Shown here: piece after piece, positions 1 to 9,157 of the stretch
Layout: each line of letters starts with the position of its first letter
Numbering within the stretch: position 1 is the first letter of the stretch
NCBI RefSeq assembly: GCF_014694385.1
Contig: NZ_JAAOCA010000003.1
Coordinates: 180,255 to 244,254, forward strand
DNA: 64,000 nucleotides
Direction: 5' to 3'
Source of the DNA: Pseudomonas typographi
GTDB taxonomy: Bacteria > Pseudomonadota > Gammaproteobacteria > Pseudomonadales > Pseudomonadaceae
The notes under the pieces: model-generated
The model's input: the letters and a program-made list of their open reading frames with translations, nothing else
Databases searched by the model: none
What the model was told of the DNA's origin: nothing
Program-made: the position numbers and the translations under genes

Positions 1-150
1 GACACCGACGATGTGCCGCGCTCGCCATACCACACCGGTGGCGATCGCCTGGCAGCTTTCAAGGCCTACCTGGATTGGGAAGTGGGCCTGGTCGAACAAA
101 TCCAACGCGATGGCACCGTGGGCTTTTTCACCCACGCCCCGGCGGCGTGA
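1..150 (+). CDS. C-terminal fragment of an unidentified protein
   Basis: An open frame runs from the first base of the window and stops with TGA at 148-150, giving 49 residues that end FFTHAPAA. The gene starts outside the window. Codon choice is GC-rich at third positions like the neighbours, so it looks like a genuine 3' end. It is convergent with the luciferase-like monooxygenase gene that ends at 193. I do not recognise the family from this fragment. Confidence 0.55.
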   Translation, partial: DTDDVPRSPYHTGGDRLAAFKAYLDWEVGLVEQIQRDGTVGFFTHAPAA

Positions 151-192
151 CCGTTCTGCCGCGGCCCCGCCAAGGGCCGCGGCAGGCAACCG

Positions 193-1494
193 TCAATCGA
201 ACGGCAACGGCAAGCCCAAGTGGCTGCGCAGTGTGCTGCCTTCATAGTCACGGCGAAACAGCCCGCGCTTTTGCAACTCCGGCACCAGGTGCTCGACGAT
301 CGCCTCGAGCCCTTCGGGGAAGAAGTCGGCGTTGAGGTTGAAGCCATCGGCGCCGCGCTCATTGAACCACTGGGCAATGGAGTCGGCGACCTGTTCGGGG
401 GTGCCAACGATACTGCGGTGCCCGTTGGGGTTGCGTGCCAGCACTTGGCGTACGCTCAGGCCCTCGCGGCGGGCCAGGTCGAGCACTGCGCCAACGAAGC
501 CCTGGCTGCTCTTGGCACCCGCGGCGTCGATCTGCGCCCAGGGCAACGGTGCGTCCAGTTCCAGCGCCTCGGCCGGTATGTTCAGCGCAGCGGCCAGGGT
601 GCGCAGTTCTTCATCGAAACCGGACACCTCATCCAACCATGCCTTGCGCCGCTGCGCCTCTTCTTCAGTGCCGCCCAATATGGGAAACAGCCCTGGCAGG
701 ATCAACACATGGTCCGGGTTGCGCCCATGGTGGCTGGCCTGGGCCTTCAACTCGCGGTAAAACGCCTGCGCCGCTGGCAGGCTGTGGTTCACCGTGAACA
801 CCGCATCGGCGTGGCGGGCCGCCAGGGCGATGCCTTGCGGCGAACCCCCGGCCTGCAACAACACCGGCTGGCCTTGCGGTGAGCGCGGCACGTTCAGCGC
901 GCCCTTGACCCTGTAGTAATCGCCCTGGTGGTCGATCGGCACGATACCTTGCAGGTCGGCGAAACGGCCACTGGCCTGGTCGGCCACCAGGGCATCGCGG
1001 CGCCAACTGCGCCACAGCCCCTTGACCACTTCCACCGCCTCGGCCGCGCGGCCGTAGCGTTCATCGTGCCCGGCCAATTGCTCCAGGCCAAACAGCCCGG
1101 CCGAATGGGCATTGCGAGTCGCTACCACATTCCATGCCACGCGCCCGCCAGAGACGTAATCGAGCGAAGCAATTTTGCGCGCGATGTTGTACGGGTGGTT
1201 AAAACTCGACGACACCGTGGCCACCAGCCCTACCCGCTCGGTGACCCGGGCGATGGCGGTCAGCGGTATGAATGGGTCCAGTGCTTGCCAGGGGCGCGAC
1301 ACCTCGGGCAGGCCGTAGTCGAAGCCGTCGGAGAAAAACACCGCGTCGAGCTTGCCGCGCTCGGCCAGGCGGCCGATGTTTTCGTAAAAGGCCAAGTCCA
1401 GAAAGGCCAGCGGGTCTTGGGCGACGCGCCATGAGGCGGGATGGCGGCCACTGTTGTTCACGTTCACGTTCAAATGCAGGGTGCGTGTACTCAT
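193..1494 (-). CDS. LLM-class flavin-dependent monooxygenase (NtaA/SnaA/DszA family)
   Basis: A 433-residue protein of the bacterial luciferase-like superfamily, NtaA/SnaA/DszA branch, whose members use FMNH2 and O2 to oxidise compounds such as nitrilotriacetate, sulfones or sulfonates. The N-terminal strand is followed by the FFSDGFDYG segment typical of the family, then LVATVSSSFNHPYNIARK and WNVVATRN, the usual flavin-pocket signatures. Length fits the family (about 430-450). I place the start at the ATG ending at 1494 because it overlaps the upstream stop codon by 4 bp (ATGA), showing translational coupling; an upstream extension in frame is not supported. It is the last gene of a minus-strand sulfur-uptake operon. 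No flavin reductase is encoded nearby, so FMNH2 must come from elsewhere. Substrate is inferred from context to be an organosulfur compound. Confidence 0.88.
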   Translation of the reverse strand: MSTRTLHLNVNVNNSGRHPASWRVAQDPLAFLDLAFYENIGRLAERGKLDAVFFSDGFDYGLPEVSRPWQALDPFIPLTAIARVTERVGLVATVSSSFNHPYNIARKIASLDYVSGGRVAWNVVATRNAHSAGLFGLEQLAGHDERYGRAAEAVEVVKGLWRSWRRDALVADQASGRFADLQGIVPIDHQGDYYRVKGALNVPRSPQGQPVLLQAGGSPQGIALAARHADAVFTVNHSLPAAQAFYRELKAQASHHGRNPDHVLILPGLFPILGGTEEEAQRRKAWLDEVSGFDEELRTLAAALNIPAEALELDAPLPWAQIDAAGAKSSQGFVGAVLDLARREGLSVRQVLARNPNGHRSIVGTPEQVADSIAQWFNERGADGFNLNADFFPEGLEAIVEHLVPELQKRGLFRRDYEGSTLRSHLGLPLPFD

Positions 1495-2708
1495 GCTGTG
1501 GGCTCCTTGGCCTGAAGCTCGGCCAACGGTCGGTAGGGGTGGGCGACGCTCCAGGGGTCGGCAACGGCTTCTTGCAACAACCACCGCCCCAACGCGTGAG
1601 GTTTCCAGCGCACGGCGTCGTGCAAGGTATGGGTGCGGGCATCGCGCCAATAACGGTCCAGGCCATTGCCTTGGCGCGCCGCGCGGGTGCCGCCGATGTC
1701 GTACAGTTTGCTGGTGACGCTGAGCACCGCACGGGTACTGAGTATTTTGGCTTGGGCCACTTCGTAGTAGGCCTCCAGTACCTCGCGCAGGTCGCTGGCC
1801 GGCGACAGCAGCGCCAGCAGGCGCCCGGCGGCTTCGGTCAAGCGCCGCGCCGCGCGGGTTTCCAGGGCCAATTCACCGAGCAGGCTCACCCCCAGCGCAT
1901 CGTCGGCGAACGCCGCCGCGCCGCTGCCGCGCCCACCGTGAACCTGGCGGGCCAAGGCTATGGCCTGTTCCAGCGCGGCCTCGGCTAGGCCGACGTCGAT
2001 AGCCGCGTGCAACAGTTGGCTCTGCGCGGCGATGCGATAGGCCACCTGTGGGTCGCCGGGCAGGCGCACGATCGCCAAGGGCTGCACCGGCACCGCGGTG
2101 AACCGCGCGCTGCCCGAAGCGGTGGTGCGCTGGCCAAGCCCGTCCCAGTCGTCTATTACCTCTACACCCGGGTGCTGCCGGTCAACGATCACCGACACCA
2201 CCTGCCCGGCGGCGTCCAATGCCTGCACGCTGATGTGATTGGCCAGCAGCGCGCCGGTGGCGTACACCTTGTGGCCATCCAGGCGCCACTGCTCGCCCTC
2301 GCGGCGCAACGCGGTTTGCGCCTGGCCCGGGTGGCTTTCGCCGGGTTCGGCGGTGGCATTGCCGAAAAAATCCCCAGCGCCCACCCGGCCCAAGTAATGC
2401 TCGCGCTGCGCCGGGGTACCGGCCAGGCGCAGGCGCTCCACGGCATTGAAGTGGTTTTGCGGTATTTGCCCCAGGCTACCGTCAGCGGCGGCCAGCAGCG
2501 CCAGCGCTTGCACCAGCACCTGCTGGTCGAAGCCCAGGCCGCCGTATTCAACGGGCACGTTCAGGCGCCAGAAGCCTAGCGCACGCAGCGCAGCGATGGC
2601 CTGCAGCGGGTATTGGCGCTGCTGGTCACGCTCGGCGGCGCCTTTGGCAATGGTGGCGCACAGTGCCTTGAGTTCGCCAATAAAAGCGTCTGCATGGGCC
2701 ATGCTCAT
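1491..2708 (-). CDS. acyl-CoA dehydrogenase-like flavin monooxygenase (SfnB/DszC type)
   Basis: A 405-residue acyl-CoA dehydrogenase-fold protein. The N-terminal helical domain contains EYGGLGFDQQ, the middle beta domain contains FFGNATAEPGESHPG, and the C-terminal helical domain contains the IGGTRAA segment. The spread of residues and the operon context (ABC sulfonate-type transporter and a DszA-like enzyme) point to the DszC/SfnB group, which oxygenates sulfur compounds with reduced flavin rather than dehydrogenating acyl-CoA. The start overlaps the binding-protein stop by 4 bp (2705-2708). Whether it acts before or together with the LLM enzyme is not visible in sequence. It could also be an uncharacterised flavoprotein of the same fold. 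Confidence 0.85.
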   Translation of the reverse strand: MSMAHADAFIGELKALCATIAKGAAERDQQRQYPLQAIAALRALGFWRLNVPVEYGGLGFDQQVLVQALALLAAADGSLGQIPQNHFNAVERLRLAGTPAQREHYLGRVGAGDFFGNATAEPGESHPGQAQTALRREGEQWRLDGHKVYATGALLANHISVQALDAAGQVVSVIVDRQHPGVEVIDDWDGLGQRTTASGSARFTAVPVQPLAIVRLPGDPQVAYRIAAQSQLLHAAIDVGLAEAALEQAIALARQVHGGRGSGAAAFADDALGVSLLGELALETRAARRLTEAAGRLLALLSPASDLREVLEAYYEVAQAKILSTRAVLSVTSKLYDIGGTRAARQGNGLDRYWRDARTHTLHDAVRWKPHALGRWLLQEAVADPWSVAHPYRPLAELQAKEPTA

Positions 2709-3715
2709 TGCACCTCGCGCGCCGGTACCGCTTGCTGTGCAGCGTTATAGCGGCCGTCGAAGCCCAAGCGCACATCTACCTTGCGCTTGATGGCGCCGCC
2801 GTCGTACAGCGCATCGGCGACCTTTTGCTCCTGGGCCAGCAGCGCGTCGTCGAACGGCCGGAAGGCACCGGCGCGCACCTGGTATTCGTAGGCGGCGCGC
2901 TCGGGGGTGAGCTTAAGCGTGGTTTGCAACACCTCGGTCGCCTCCGCCTGATGGTCGCGGTGCCATGCCCAATACCCGGAGAGCCGGCTGAAGTATTCTT
3001 CGAGCGCCTTGTTCTTGGCCGGGTCGGCCAGCACGTCGCTGCGCGCGGTCCATACGCCGAGGGCCGGAATGCCGGTGTCGCGGTCGTTGAGCAGTACCTT
3101 GGCGTCGCCTTTTTTAACCGCCGGCAGGATCGCCCCCAAGTCGCCGGAATATGCATCGGTTTGCCCCGACACGAACGCGGCGGCCGAGGAGGCGCCGTCG
3201 TTGAACTTGATCGGCTTGATGTCTTTTTCGGTAATCCCGGCCTTGACTAACGACACCAGGTATTGGGCGTGGTTGTAACCGCCGTAGTTCCAGGCCCAGG
3301 TATGCCCGGCCAACGCCTGCGGGGTGTCAATGTGCGCCGAGGTGCGCACGGCGGTGACCAGCCGCGCGAAGCTGGCCGAATAATCGTTGCGCCAGCCAGC
3401 GACGATTTTCAGCGGGGCGTTCTGCGCCGTCCATGGTTCACGGGCGTTGGCCTGCTCGATGGATAACGACGTATCGCCCATATGGCCCAGGTCGATCGCC
3501 TTGCCGTAGAGCGCCGACAGGTTGGCCGCAGGGCCGGTCAGCAATACCCATTTCACGTCGAACGAAGCGCCGTCGAGCACCCCGGACTTTTGGATCAGCG
3601 CCGGGAAGCCGGCATCTTGGTAAGCGATGTTGAGGGTCACGCGGTCGGCCGCGCCGGCGTGCGCCGACAGCACAACCGAGGCCGCTAGCAACAGGCCCTT
3701 GAGGGTGTGGTTCAT
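2705..3715 (-). CDS. ABC transporter periplasmic binding protein, aliphatic sulfonate type (SsuA-like)
   Basis: A 336-residue exported solute-binding protein. Residues 1 to about 23 form a signal peptide (hydrophobic core LLLAASVVLSAHAG, cleavage near AGAA). The mature part begins with VTLNIAYQDAGFPALI and carries LGHMGDTSL, the shape seen in NMT1/SsuA-type binding proteins for sulfonates. It lies in one transcription unit with an SsuB-like ATPase and an SsuC-like permease upstream and two flavin monooxygenases downstream, so it should capture the organosulfur compound that these enzymes oxidise. The exact ligand cannot be read from sequence. Confidence 0.88.
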   Translation of the reverse strand: MNHTLKGLLLAASVVLSAHAGAADRVTLNIAYQDAGFPALIQKSGVLDGASFDVKWVLLTGPAANLSALYGKAIDLGHMGDTSLSIEQANAREPWTAQNAPLKIVAGWRNDYSASFARLVTAVRTSAHIDTPQALAGHTWAWNYGGYNHAQYLVSLVKAGITEKDIKPIKFNDGASSAAAFVSGQTDAYSGDLGAILPAVKKGDAKVLLNDRDTGIPALGVWTARSDVLADPAKNKALEEYFSRLSGYWAWHRDHQAEATEVLQTTLKLTPERAAYEYQVRAGAFRPFDDALLAQEQKVADALYDGGAIKRKVDVRLGFDGRYNAAQQAVPAREVQ

Positions 3716-3743
3716 GGGGTTTTCCGTATGGCAGTTGGGGGTT

Positions 3744-4502
3744 TCAGTGAGCGCTGGCCAAATGTTCCAGGATGCGGCGCTTGATGGCGTTGAACTCCGC
3801 CGAGGTGGTGTCGCGTTTGCGCGGCAGGGTCACTGGCACGTCAGCCTTGACCAGCCCGCCGCCCAGCACCAGCACACGGTCAGCGAGCAGCACCGCCTCT
3901 TCGATGTCGTGGGTGACCAGCAACACGCCGGGGCGGTGGCGTTGCCACAGGTCCACGACCAGGTCTTGGACTTTGCGCCGGGTGAAGGCGTCCAGTGCGC
4001 TGAACGGTTCATCGAGCAGCAACAGGTCGGGCTCGCGGTACAGTGCACGGGCAATGCCCACCCGCTGCGCCTCGCCGCCCGACAAGCTCACCGGCCAGGC
4101 CTGGGCTTTGTTGGCCAGCCCCACCTCGGCCAGCGCATCGAGGGCCCTGGCCTGTGCGCCGGGCTTGCGCGCGTCTTGCAGCACCACGTTCTTCCACACC
4201 CGCTGGGCCAGGATCAGCCGTGGGTCTTGGAACACGATGGCGGTTTTCTCGGCGATGCGCGCTCGCCCGCTGCTGGCCTGCTCCAGGCCGCCGATGATGC
4301 GCAGCAAGGTGGTTTTGCCAGTGCCAGAGGGCCCGACCAAGGCGACGAACTCGCCCTTTTGCAAGGTGAAGTCCAGCGCCTGGAGCACGGTTTGTTCGCC
4401 GTAATGTTTGCTCAGGCCGTGGATGTGCACCACCGGCGCGGCGCCAGCCAGGGGGCTTGGCGTGGCCGTGGCAAACCGTGGTGCGGCATTATGGCTGGTC
4501 AT
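3744..4502 (-). CDS. ABC transporter ATPase, sulfonate/nitrate/taurine family (SsuB-like)
   Basis: A 252-residue cytoplasmic ABC ATPase. The Walker A motif GPSGTGKTT is at about residues 57-65, the signature LSGGEAQR at about 140, Walker B LLLLDEP at 160-166, and the switch histidine lies in LLVTHDIEEA. This signature is typical of the SsuB/TauB family. The start codon overlaps the end of the permease gene by 14 bp (4489-4502), and the binding-protein gene follows 28 bp downstream. It energises import by the permease encoded upstream. Confidence 0.93.
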   Translation of the reverse strand: MTSHNAAPRFATATPSPLAGAAPVVHIHGLSKHYGEQTVLQALDFTLQKGEFVALVGPSGTGKTTLLRIIGGLEQASSGRARIAEKTAIVFQDPRLILAQRVWKNVVLQDARKPGAQARALDALAEVGLANKAQAWPVSLSGGEAQRVGIARALYREPDLLLLDEPFSALDAFTRRKVQDLVVDLWQRHRPGVLLVTHDIEEAVLLADRVLVLGGGLVKADVPVTLPRKRDTTSAEFNAIKRRILEHLASAH

Positions 4503-5307
4503 GGCGGGGCCTCCAGGTCAGAAGAACGCGCTCCAACTGGCGCATGATGATATCCACCAACACACCCAGCAGGGCGTAGATCAAGATGCCGGCGATGATG
4601 ATGTCGGTGCGTTGGAACTGGTTGGCGTTATTGAGGATGTAGCCCAACCCTGCACTGGAGTTGATCTGTTCGGCCGCCACCAACCCCAACAGCGCGCTGC
4701 CGGCAGCGTAGCGCCAGCCCACCAGGATCGACGGCATGGCCAAGGGCAATACGATCAAACGAACTTGTTCGGCACGGCTCATGGCGAAGCTGTTGCCCAG
4801 TTCCAGCAGCTTTTTGTCGATGCCGCGAATGCCGTGGTAGGCATTTAGATACACCGGAAAAATGGCCGCGCCTACGATCAGCAACACCTTGGCAAGCTCG
4901 CCGATGCCGAACCACACCACGAATAGCGGTACCAAGGCGATGAAGGGAATGGTACGGACCATTTGCAACGGCGCGTCGTAGAGGCGCTCGGCATGGGCCG
5001 ACAAACCGGCGATCACCCCCAGCACCAGCCCTAAGCCCCCGCCGATGGCCAAGCCCAAGCCGGCGCGGGCCAGCGATACCGGCAGCGCCGCCTGTAACTC
5101 GCCGGTGTGCCACAGTTCTTGGTAGGCCAGCAAAATGTGCCAGGGCGAGGGCAGCACGAAGTCGTCGAGCCAGCCCAGGCTGGCACACAGTTGCCAGGCC
5201 ACCACCAACACCACCGGCACCAACAGCCGCAGCGCGGCGCTGGAACCGTGCGCGCGGCTGGCAGGCGCTTGGCTGTCGAAACGGTATTCGAGGGTTTTCA
5301 CCGTCAT
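4489..5307 (-). CDS. ABC transporter permease, sulfonate type (SsuC-like)
   Basis: A 272-residue inner-membrane permease with several hydrophobic segments and the cytoplasmic EAA-type loop (ELGNSFAMSRAEQVRLIVLPLAMPS) that contacts the ATPase. I take the ATG ending at 5307 (protein starting MTVKTLEYRF); a longer in-frame start at 5406 would add an unlikely arginine-rich leader. It is the first gene of the minus-strand operon and is read away from the tau operon across the 5308-5606 control region. Confidence 0.9.
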   Translation of the reverse strand: MTVKTLEYRFDSQAPASRAHGSSAALRLLVPVVLVVAWQLCASLGWLDDFVLPSPWHILLAYQELWHTGELQAALPVSLARAGLGLAIGGGLGLVLGVIAGLSAHAERLYDAPLQMVRTIPFIALVPLFVVWFGIGELAKVLLIVGAAIFPVYLNAYHGIRGIDKKLLELGNSFAMSRAEQVRLIVLPLAMPSILVGWRYAAGSALLGLVAAEQINSSAGLGYILNNANQFQRTDIIIAGILIYALLGVLVDIIMRQLERVLLTWRPRHDQP

Positions 5308-5606
5308 CGGCCCGGCCCCTCCCCGGCCGCTGGGCGGCCTTGCTTGAACAGGTAACGCATGAGCACGGCTCCGTGGCAGAACGAATGTGCGGCCGACTAT
5401 AGGCACGGAAATTAACCACCGGCCAATACGCTACGGCACTATCGTTATGCCGATAGCGAAGGGCGCGGCACGCACTTTTCGGCCCGTGCGCCACCGCTGG
5501 AAGTGTGCGTTGGCAACATATTCTTATTCACAAATAGTATTGGATCGTTCTTTTTTAGATCCAATAGATTGGTGCCCTTATCACATCTAATAAGGCCACC
5601 CGTACC
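5308..5606. promoter_or_regulatory. divergent control region between the sulfonate operon and tauABCD
   Basis: This 299-bp gene-free stretch separates two divergent sulfur-acquisition operons. It contains three clear inverted repeats: CTATCG/CGATAG at 5440-5457 with a 6-nt spacer, TATTGGATC/GATCCAATA at 5538-5566 with an 11-nt spacer, and CCTTAT/ATAAGG just before the tauA start. AT content is well above the surrounding coding DNA, particularly in 5519-5590. Known regulators of such operons in Pseudomonas include CysB-type LysR proteins and SfnR; which acts here is not shown by the sequence. Confidence 0.6.
5538..5566. repeat. perfect 9-bp inverted repeat upstream of tauA
   Basis: Arms TATTGGATC (5538-5546) and GATCCAATA (5558-5566) are perfect complements around an 11-nt spacer containing six T residues. 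It sits 41 bp before the tauA start. It could be an operator or the stem of a short leader hairpin; the T residues lie in the loop, not after the stem, so it is not a standard terminator. Confidence 0.7.
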
Positions 5607-6590
5607 ATGCGCGCACTGCCCACCACTCGCCGTTTGTTCACTGCCGTACTGCTCGCTGGCGCTGCCTGGCATGCCCAGGCGGCCGATCTCACGGTCGGCT
5701 TCCAAACCGGTGTAGACCCCAGCAAAGTGCCGCAAGCCGATGGCGCCTATGAGAAAGCCACCGGCCAGCGCATTGACTGGCGCCGTTTCAACAGCGGGCC
5801 GGAAGTGGTCACGGCGCTGGCCTCCGGCGACGTGCAAATCGGCAACCTGGGCTCCAGCCCGTTGGCGGCGGCCGCCTCGCGCAAATTGCCGATCGTCGCG
5901 TTCATCGTCTCAGCGCAGATCCACTCCTCCGAAGCCCTGGTGGTGCGTAACGGCAGCGGCATCGACAAACCCGAAGACCTCAAGGGCAAGACCATTGCCA
6001 CACCGTTCGTGTCGACCTCCCATTACAGCCTGCTGGGGGCCCTCAAGCATTGGGGTTTGGACAGCAAGCAAGTGAAGGTGGTGAACCTCAACCCCACGGA
6101 AATCGCCGCAGCTTGGAAGCGTGGGGACATCGACGGCGCATTCGTGTGGTCGCCGGCCCTCGGCGAGATTCGCAAAACCGGCAAAACCCTCACCGATGCC
6201 GCCGAAGTCGGCACCTGGGGCGCGCCGACCTTCGAAGTGTGGGTGGCGCGCAAGGATTACGCCGAGAAGCACCCCGAGGTGATCGCCCAGTTCGCCGGCG
6301 TGACCCTTAAAGCCTATGCCGACTACGCCGCGCACAAGGCCGAGTGGACGCCAGAGTCGGACCCCGTGAAGAAAATCGCCCGGCTGACCGGCGCCAACGC
6401 CAGCGACGTGCCTGAGTTGCTGGCCGGCGCCGCCTATCCCGATGCCCAAGCGCAAACCAGTGCCACGTTACTGGGTGGCGGCACCGCCAAGGACATCGCC
6501 GGCACCGCGGCGTTTCTCAAGGAGCAAGGCAAGATCCCCGACGTGTTACCCGATTACAGCCCTTACGTCAGCGCCCAATTCATTCAGTGA
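5607..6590 (+). CDS. tauA: taurine ABC transporter periplasmic binding protein
   Basis: A 327-residue exported protein: signal peptide in residues 1-25 (hydrophobic AVLLAGAAWHAQA before ADLTVG), then the TauA-type mature domain with FNSGPEVVTALASGDVQIG and GSSPLAAAAS. TauA delivers taurine to the TauBC importer. It is followed closely by an ATPase, a permease and a taurine-dioxygenase gene, which makes the tau assignment secure as a system, although related sulfonates could also be bound. Confidence 0.93.
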   Translation: MRALPTTRRLFTAVLLAGAAWHAQAADLTVGFQTGVDPSKVPQADGAYEKATGQRIDWRRFNSGPEVVTALASGDVQIGNLGSSPLAAAASRKLPIVAFIVSAQIHSSEALVVRNGSGIDKPEDLKGKTIATPFVSTSHYSLLGALKHWGLDSKQVKVVNLNPTEIAAAWKRGDIDGAFVWSPALGEIRKTGKTLTDAAEVGTWGAPTFEVWVARKDYAEKHPEVIAQFAGVTLKAYADYAAHKAEWTPESDPVKKIARLTGANASDVPELLAGAAYPDAQAQTSATLLGGGTAKDIAGTAAFLKEQGKIPDVLPDYSPYVSAQFIQ

Positions 6591-6599
6591 GCCGCAGCC

Positions 6600-7388
6600 A
6601 TGGCGACCCTCGAACTGCACCGCGTGAGCGCCCACTATCCAGGCGCAGCGCAACCGGTACTGCATGACCTATCGCTGCAACTGGGCCCCGGCCAGTTGCT
6701 GGTGGCGCTGGGCCCTTCCGGCAGCGGCAAGACCAGCCTGCTCAACCTCATCGCCGGCTTCGTGGCGCCGAGCGCGGGGCGGCTGACGCTCGATGGCCAA
6801 GCGGTGCACGGCCCTGGCGCGGACCGCGGGGTGGTGTTCCAGGACGATGTGCTGCTGCCCTGGCAGAACGTACTCGCCAACGTCGCCTTCGGCCTACAAT
6901 TGGCGGGTGTATCGCGGCGCCAGCGTGAGGCCAAGGCGCGTGAGCTGCTTGCGCTGGTTAACCTTACAGGCTTCGAGCAACGCAAGGTGTGGGAGCTTTC
7001 CGGCGGCCAACGCCAGCGGGTGGGCCTGGCCCGCGCCCTGGCCGCCGACCCGCGGGTGCTGCTGATGGACGAACCGTTCGGCGCGCTGGACGCGTTCACC
7101 CGCGAACAGATGCAGGTGCTGCTGTTGAACGTTTGGCGGCGCACCGGTAAACCGGTGTTCTTGATCACCCACGACATCGAAGAGGCGGTGTTCCTGGCCA
7201 CCGACCTGGTGCTGCTGGCACCACACCCGGGGCGCATCGTTGAGCGCCTGGCGCTGGATTTCGGCCGCCGCCATTCGGCTGGGGAACCGGCGCGGGCGAT
7301 CAAATCGGACCCCGCCTTCATCGCCACCCGCGAGCATGTGCTGGCCCAGGTGTTCGCCCAACAACCCCAACTGGAGGCCACCCCATGA
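6600..7388 (+). CDS. tauB: taurine ABC transporter ATPase
   Basis: A 262-residue ABC ATPase with Walker [10 protein letters not shown] at residues 38-46, signature LSGGQRQR, Walker B LLMDEP followed by [10 protein letters not shown], and the [12 protein letters not shown] switch region. It starts 9 bp after the tauA stop and its 3' end overlaps the tauC start by 4 bp (7385-7388). It powers taurine import. Confidence 0.94.
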   Translation: MATLELHRVSAHYPGAAQPVLHDLSLQLGPGQLLVALGPSGSGKTSLLNLIAGFVAPSAGRLTLDGQAVHGPGADRGVVFQDDVLLPWQNVLANVAFGLQLAGVSRRQREAKARELLALVNLTGFEQRKVWELSGGQRQRVGLARALAADPRVLLMDEPFGALDAFTREQMQVLLLNVWRRTGKPVFLITHDIEEAVFLATDLVLLAPHPGRIVERLALDFGRRHSAGEPARAIKSDPAFIATREHVLAQVFAQQPQLEATP

Positions 7389-8218
7389 GCGCACTGGAAC
7401 TGCCTGCCAGCCCGCCGGCCGACGCCGCCACACCGGTGCCACGGCAGCGCGACAAAGGCACCCGCTGGGTGAGTGCCGCCACGGTGGCGGCGCTGTTGTT
7501 CAGTTGGTGGGCGGTGACCCACCTGGGGTGGATCGACCCGTTGTTTTTACCCGGGCCTGGGGCGGTGCTGGCCAAGGGCTGGGAGCTGTTGAACCAGGGC
7601 TATATGGATGTGAGCCTGTGGCGCCACCTGGGGGCGAGCCTGGGGCGCATCGGCATTGGCCTGGTGGCGGCGGTGCTTACGGCCATTCCGTTGGGCCTGG
7701 CCATGGGCCGCCAACGCATTGTTCGGGGTATTTTCGACCCGTTGATCGAGTTCTACCGGCCCGTGCCGCCGCTCGCTTACCTGCCGCTGATCGTGATCTG
7801 GTGTGGGATTGGCGAACTGTCGAAGGTGCTGCTGATTTACCTGGCTATTTTCGCGCCCATTGCCATCGCCACCGCCAGCGGCGTGCGCACCGTAGACCCG
7901 GCGCGGATTCGCGCCGCGCAGTGTTTGGGGGCCAGCCGCGCACAGTTGCTGCGCCACGTGATTTTGCCCAGTGCGCTGCCCGACATCCTCACCGGCCTGC
8001 GCATCGGCCTGGGGGTAGGCTGGTCTACCCTGGTGGCCGCCGAGCTGATCGCCGCCACCGAGGGGCTGGGCTTTATGGTGCAGTCCGCGGCACAGTTCCT
8101 GGTCACCGATGTGGTGATCCTGGGCATCCTGCTGATCGCGATCATTGCCTTCGCCCTGGAGCTGGGCCTGCGCGCCCTGCAGCGGCGCCTGGTGCCGTGG
8201 CACGGGCAGTCCCATTGA
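7385..8218 (+). CDS. tauC: taurine ABC transporter permease
   Basis: A 277-residue inner-membrane protein. A cytoplasmic N-terminus of about 30 residues precedes the first membrane segment ([16 protein letters not shown]), and the EAA loop [20 protein letters not shown] contacts TauB. The 4-bp overlap with tauB indicates coupling; tauD follows after 25 bp. Confidence 0.94.
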   Translation: MSALELPASPPADAATPVPRQRDKGTRWVSAATVAALLFSWWAVTHLGWIDPLFLPGPGAVLAKGWELLNQGYMDVSLWRHLGASLGRIGIGLVAAVLTAIPLGLAMGRQRIVRGIFDPLIEFYRPVPPLAYLPLIVIWCGIGELSKVLLIYLAIFAPIAIATASGVRTVDPARIRAAQCLGASRAQLLRHVILPSALPDILTGLRIGLGVGWSTLVAAELIAATEGLGFMVQSAAQFLVTDVVILGILLIAIIAFALELGLRALQRRLVPWHGQSH

Positions 8219-8243
8219 CCCTTGTTCAGCCGAGTAGCCACTT

Positions 8244-9077
8244 ATGGCTTTTACCCTTCGCCCTTTAAGCCCAGCGCTTGGCGCAGTACTCGACGGGCTG
8301 GACCTGCGCCAGCCCTTGGGCGATGCCGACCTGGCCCGGTTCGAGCAGGCGCTGCTCGATCACCAGGTACTGTTTATGCGTGGCCAGCAGCTTACGCCGG
8401 CCCAACACATGGGTTTCGCCCAGCGCTTCGGCGAGCTGCACATTCACCCGATCTACCCCCACCTACCGGAGCAGCCGCAGATCCTGGTGCTGGACACCGC
8501 GGTCACCGATGTACGCGACAACGCCTTGTGGCACAGCGATGTGAGCTTCCTGCCCAAGCCGGCGATGGCCGGCGTGCTGTTGGCCCGCGAGGTGCCCGCC
8601 TACGGTGGCGACACCCTGTGGGCCAGCGGTACGGCCGCCTACGAGGCGCTGAGCGCCCCGCTCAAACGCCTGCTCGACGGTTTGAGCGCCACCCACGACT
8701 TCAGCAAGTCGTTCCCGCTGGCACGCTTCGGCAACACCCCCGAAGCATTGCAACGCTGGGAAGCCACCCGCCGGCGCCACCCGCCAGTGTCCCACCCGGT
8801 AGTGCGTACGCACCCGGCCAGTGGGCGCCCAGCGCTGTTCGTCAACGAAGGTTTTACCTTGAGCATCAACGAGCTGGAGCCCCATGAAAGCGATGCGCTG
8901 CTCAGGTTGTTGTTCCAGCACGCGACCCTGCCGCCGTTCTGCGTACGCTGGCAATGGCGCACCGGCGACCTGGCTTTTTGGGACAACCGCGTGACCCAGC
9001 ATTACGCGGTGGACGACTACCGCCCGCAACGGCGGGTGATGCACCGCGCGACGGTGTTGGGGGATGCGCCACACTGA
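8244..9077 (+). CDS. tauD: taurine dioxygenase (Fe(II)/2-oxoglutarate dependent)
   Basis: A 277-residue TauD/TfdA-family enzyme that converts taurine to aminoacetaldehyde and sulfite using Fe(II) and 2-oxoglutarate. The iron-binding H-x-D motif is in WHSDVSF, the distal histidine and 2-oxoglutarate-binding arginine are in MHRATVLGD near the C-terminus. Length matches the family (about 280). As last gene of tauABCD it supplies sulfite for cysteine synthesis. A short GGGGC/GCCCC hairpin lies right after the stop (9078-9093) without a T run. Confidence 0.94.
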   Translation: MAFTLRPLSPALGAVLDGLDLRQPLGDADLARFEQALLDHQVLFMRGQQLTPAQHMGFAQRFGELHIHPIYPHLPEQPQILVLDTAVTDVRDNALWHSDVSFLPKPAMAGVLLAREVPAYGGDTLWASGTAAYEALSAPLKRLLDGLSATHDFSKSFPLARFGNTPEALQRWEATRRRHPPVSHPVVRTHPASGRPALFVNEGFTLSINELEPHESDALLRLLFQHATLPPFCVRWQWRTGDLAFWDNRVTQHYAVDDYRPQRRVMHRATVLGDAPH

Positions 9078-9157
9078 GGGGCGGGTATGCCCCGGCGCTA
9101 TTTGACCGCGTGTTCAGCAGCGCTTAGGGTAGCGCCCCACTGTGAGGAAACGTAACC

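Noticed and set aside
220..882. 220-codon plus-strand frame
   Set aside because: Antisense shadow of the luciferase-like monooxygenase gene, with low-complexity translation.
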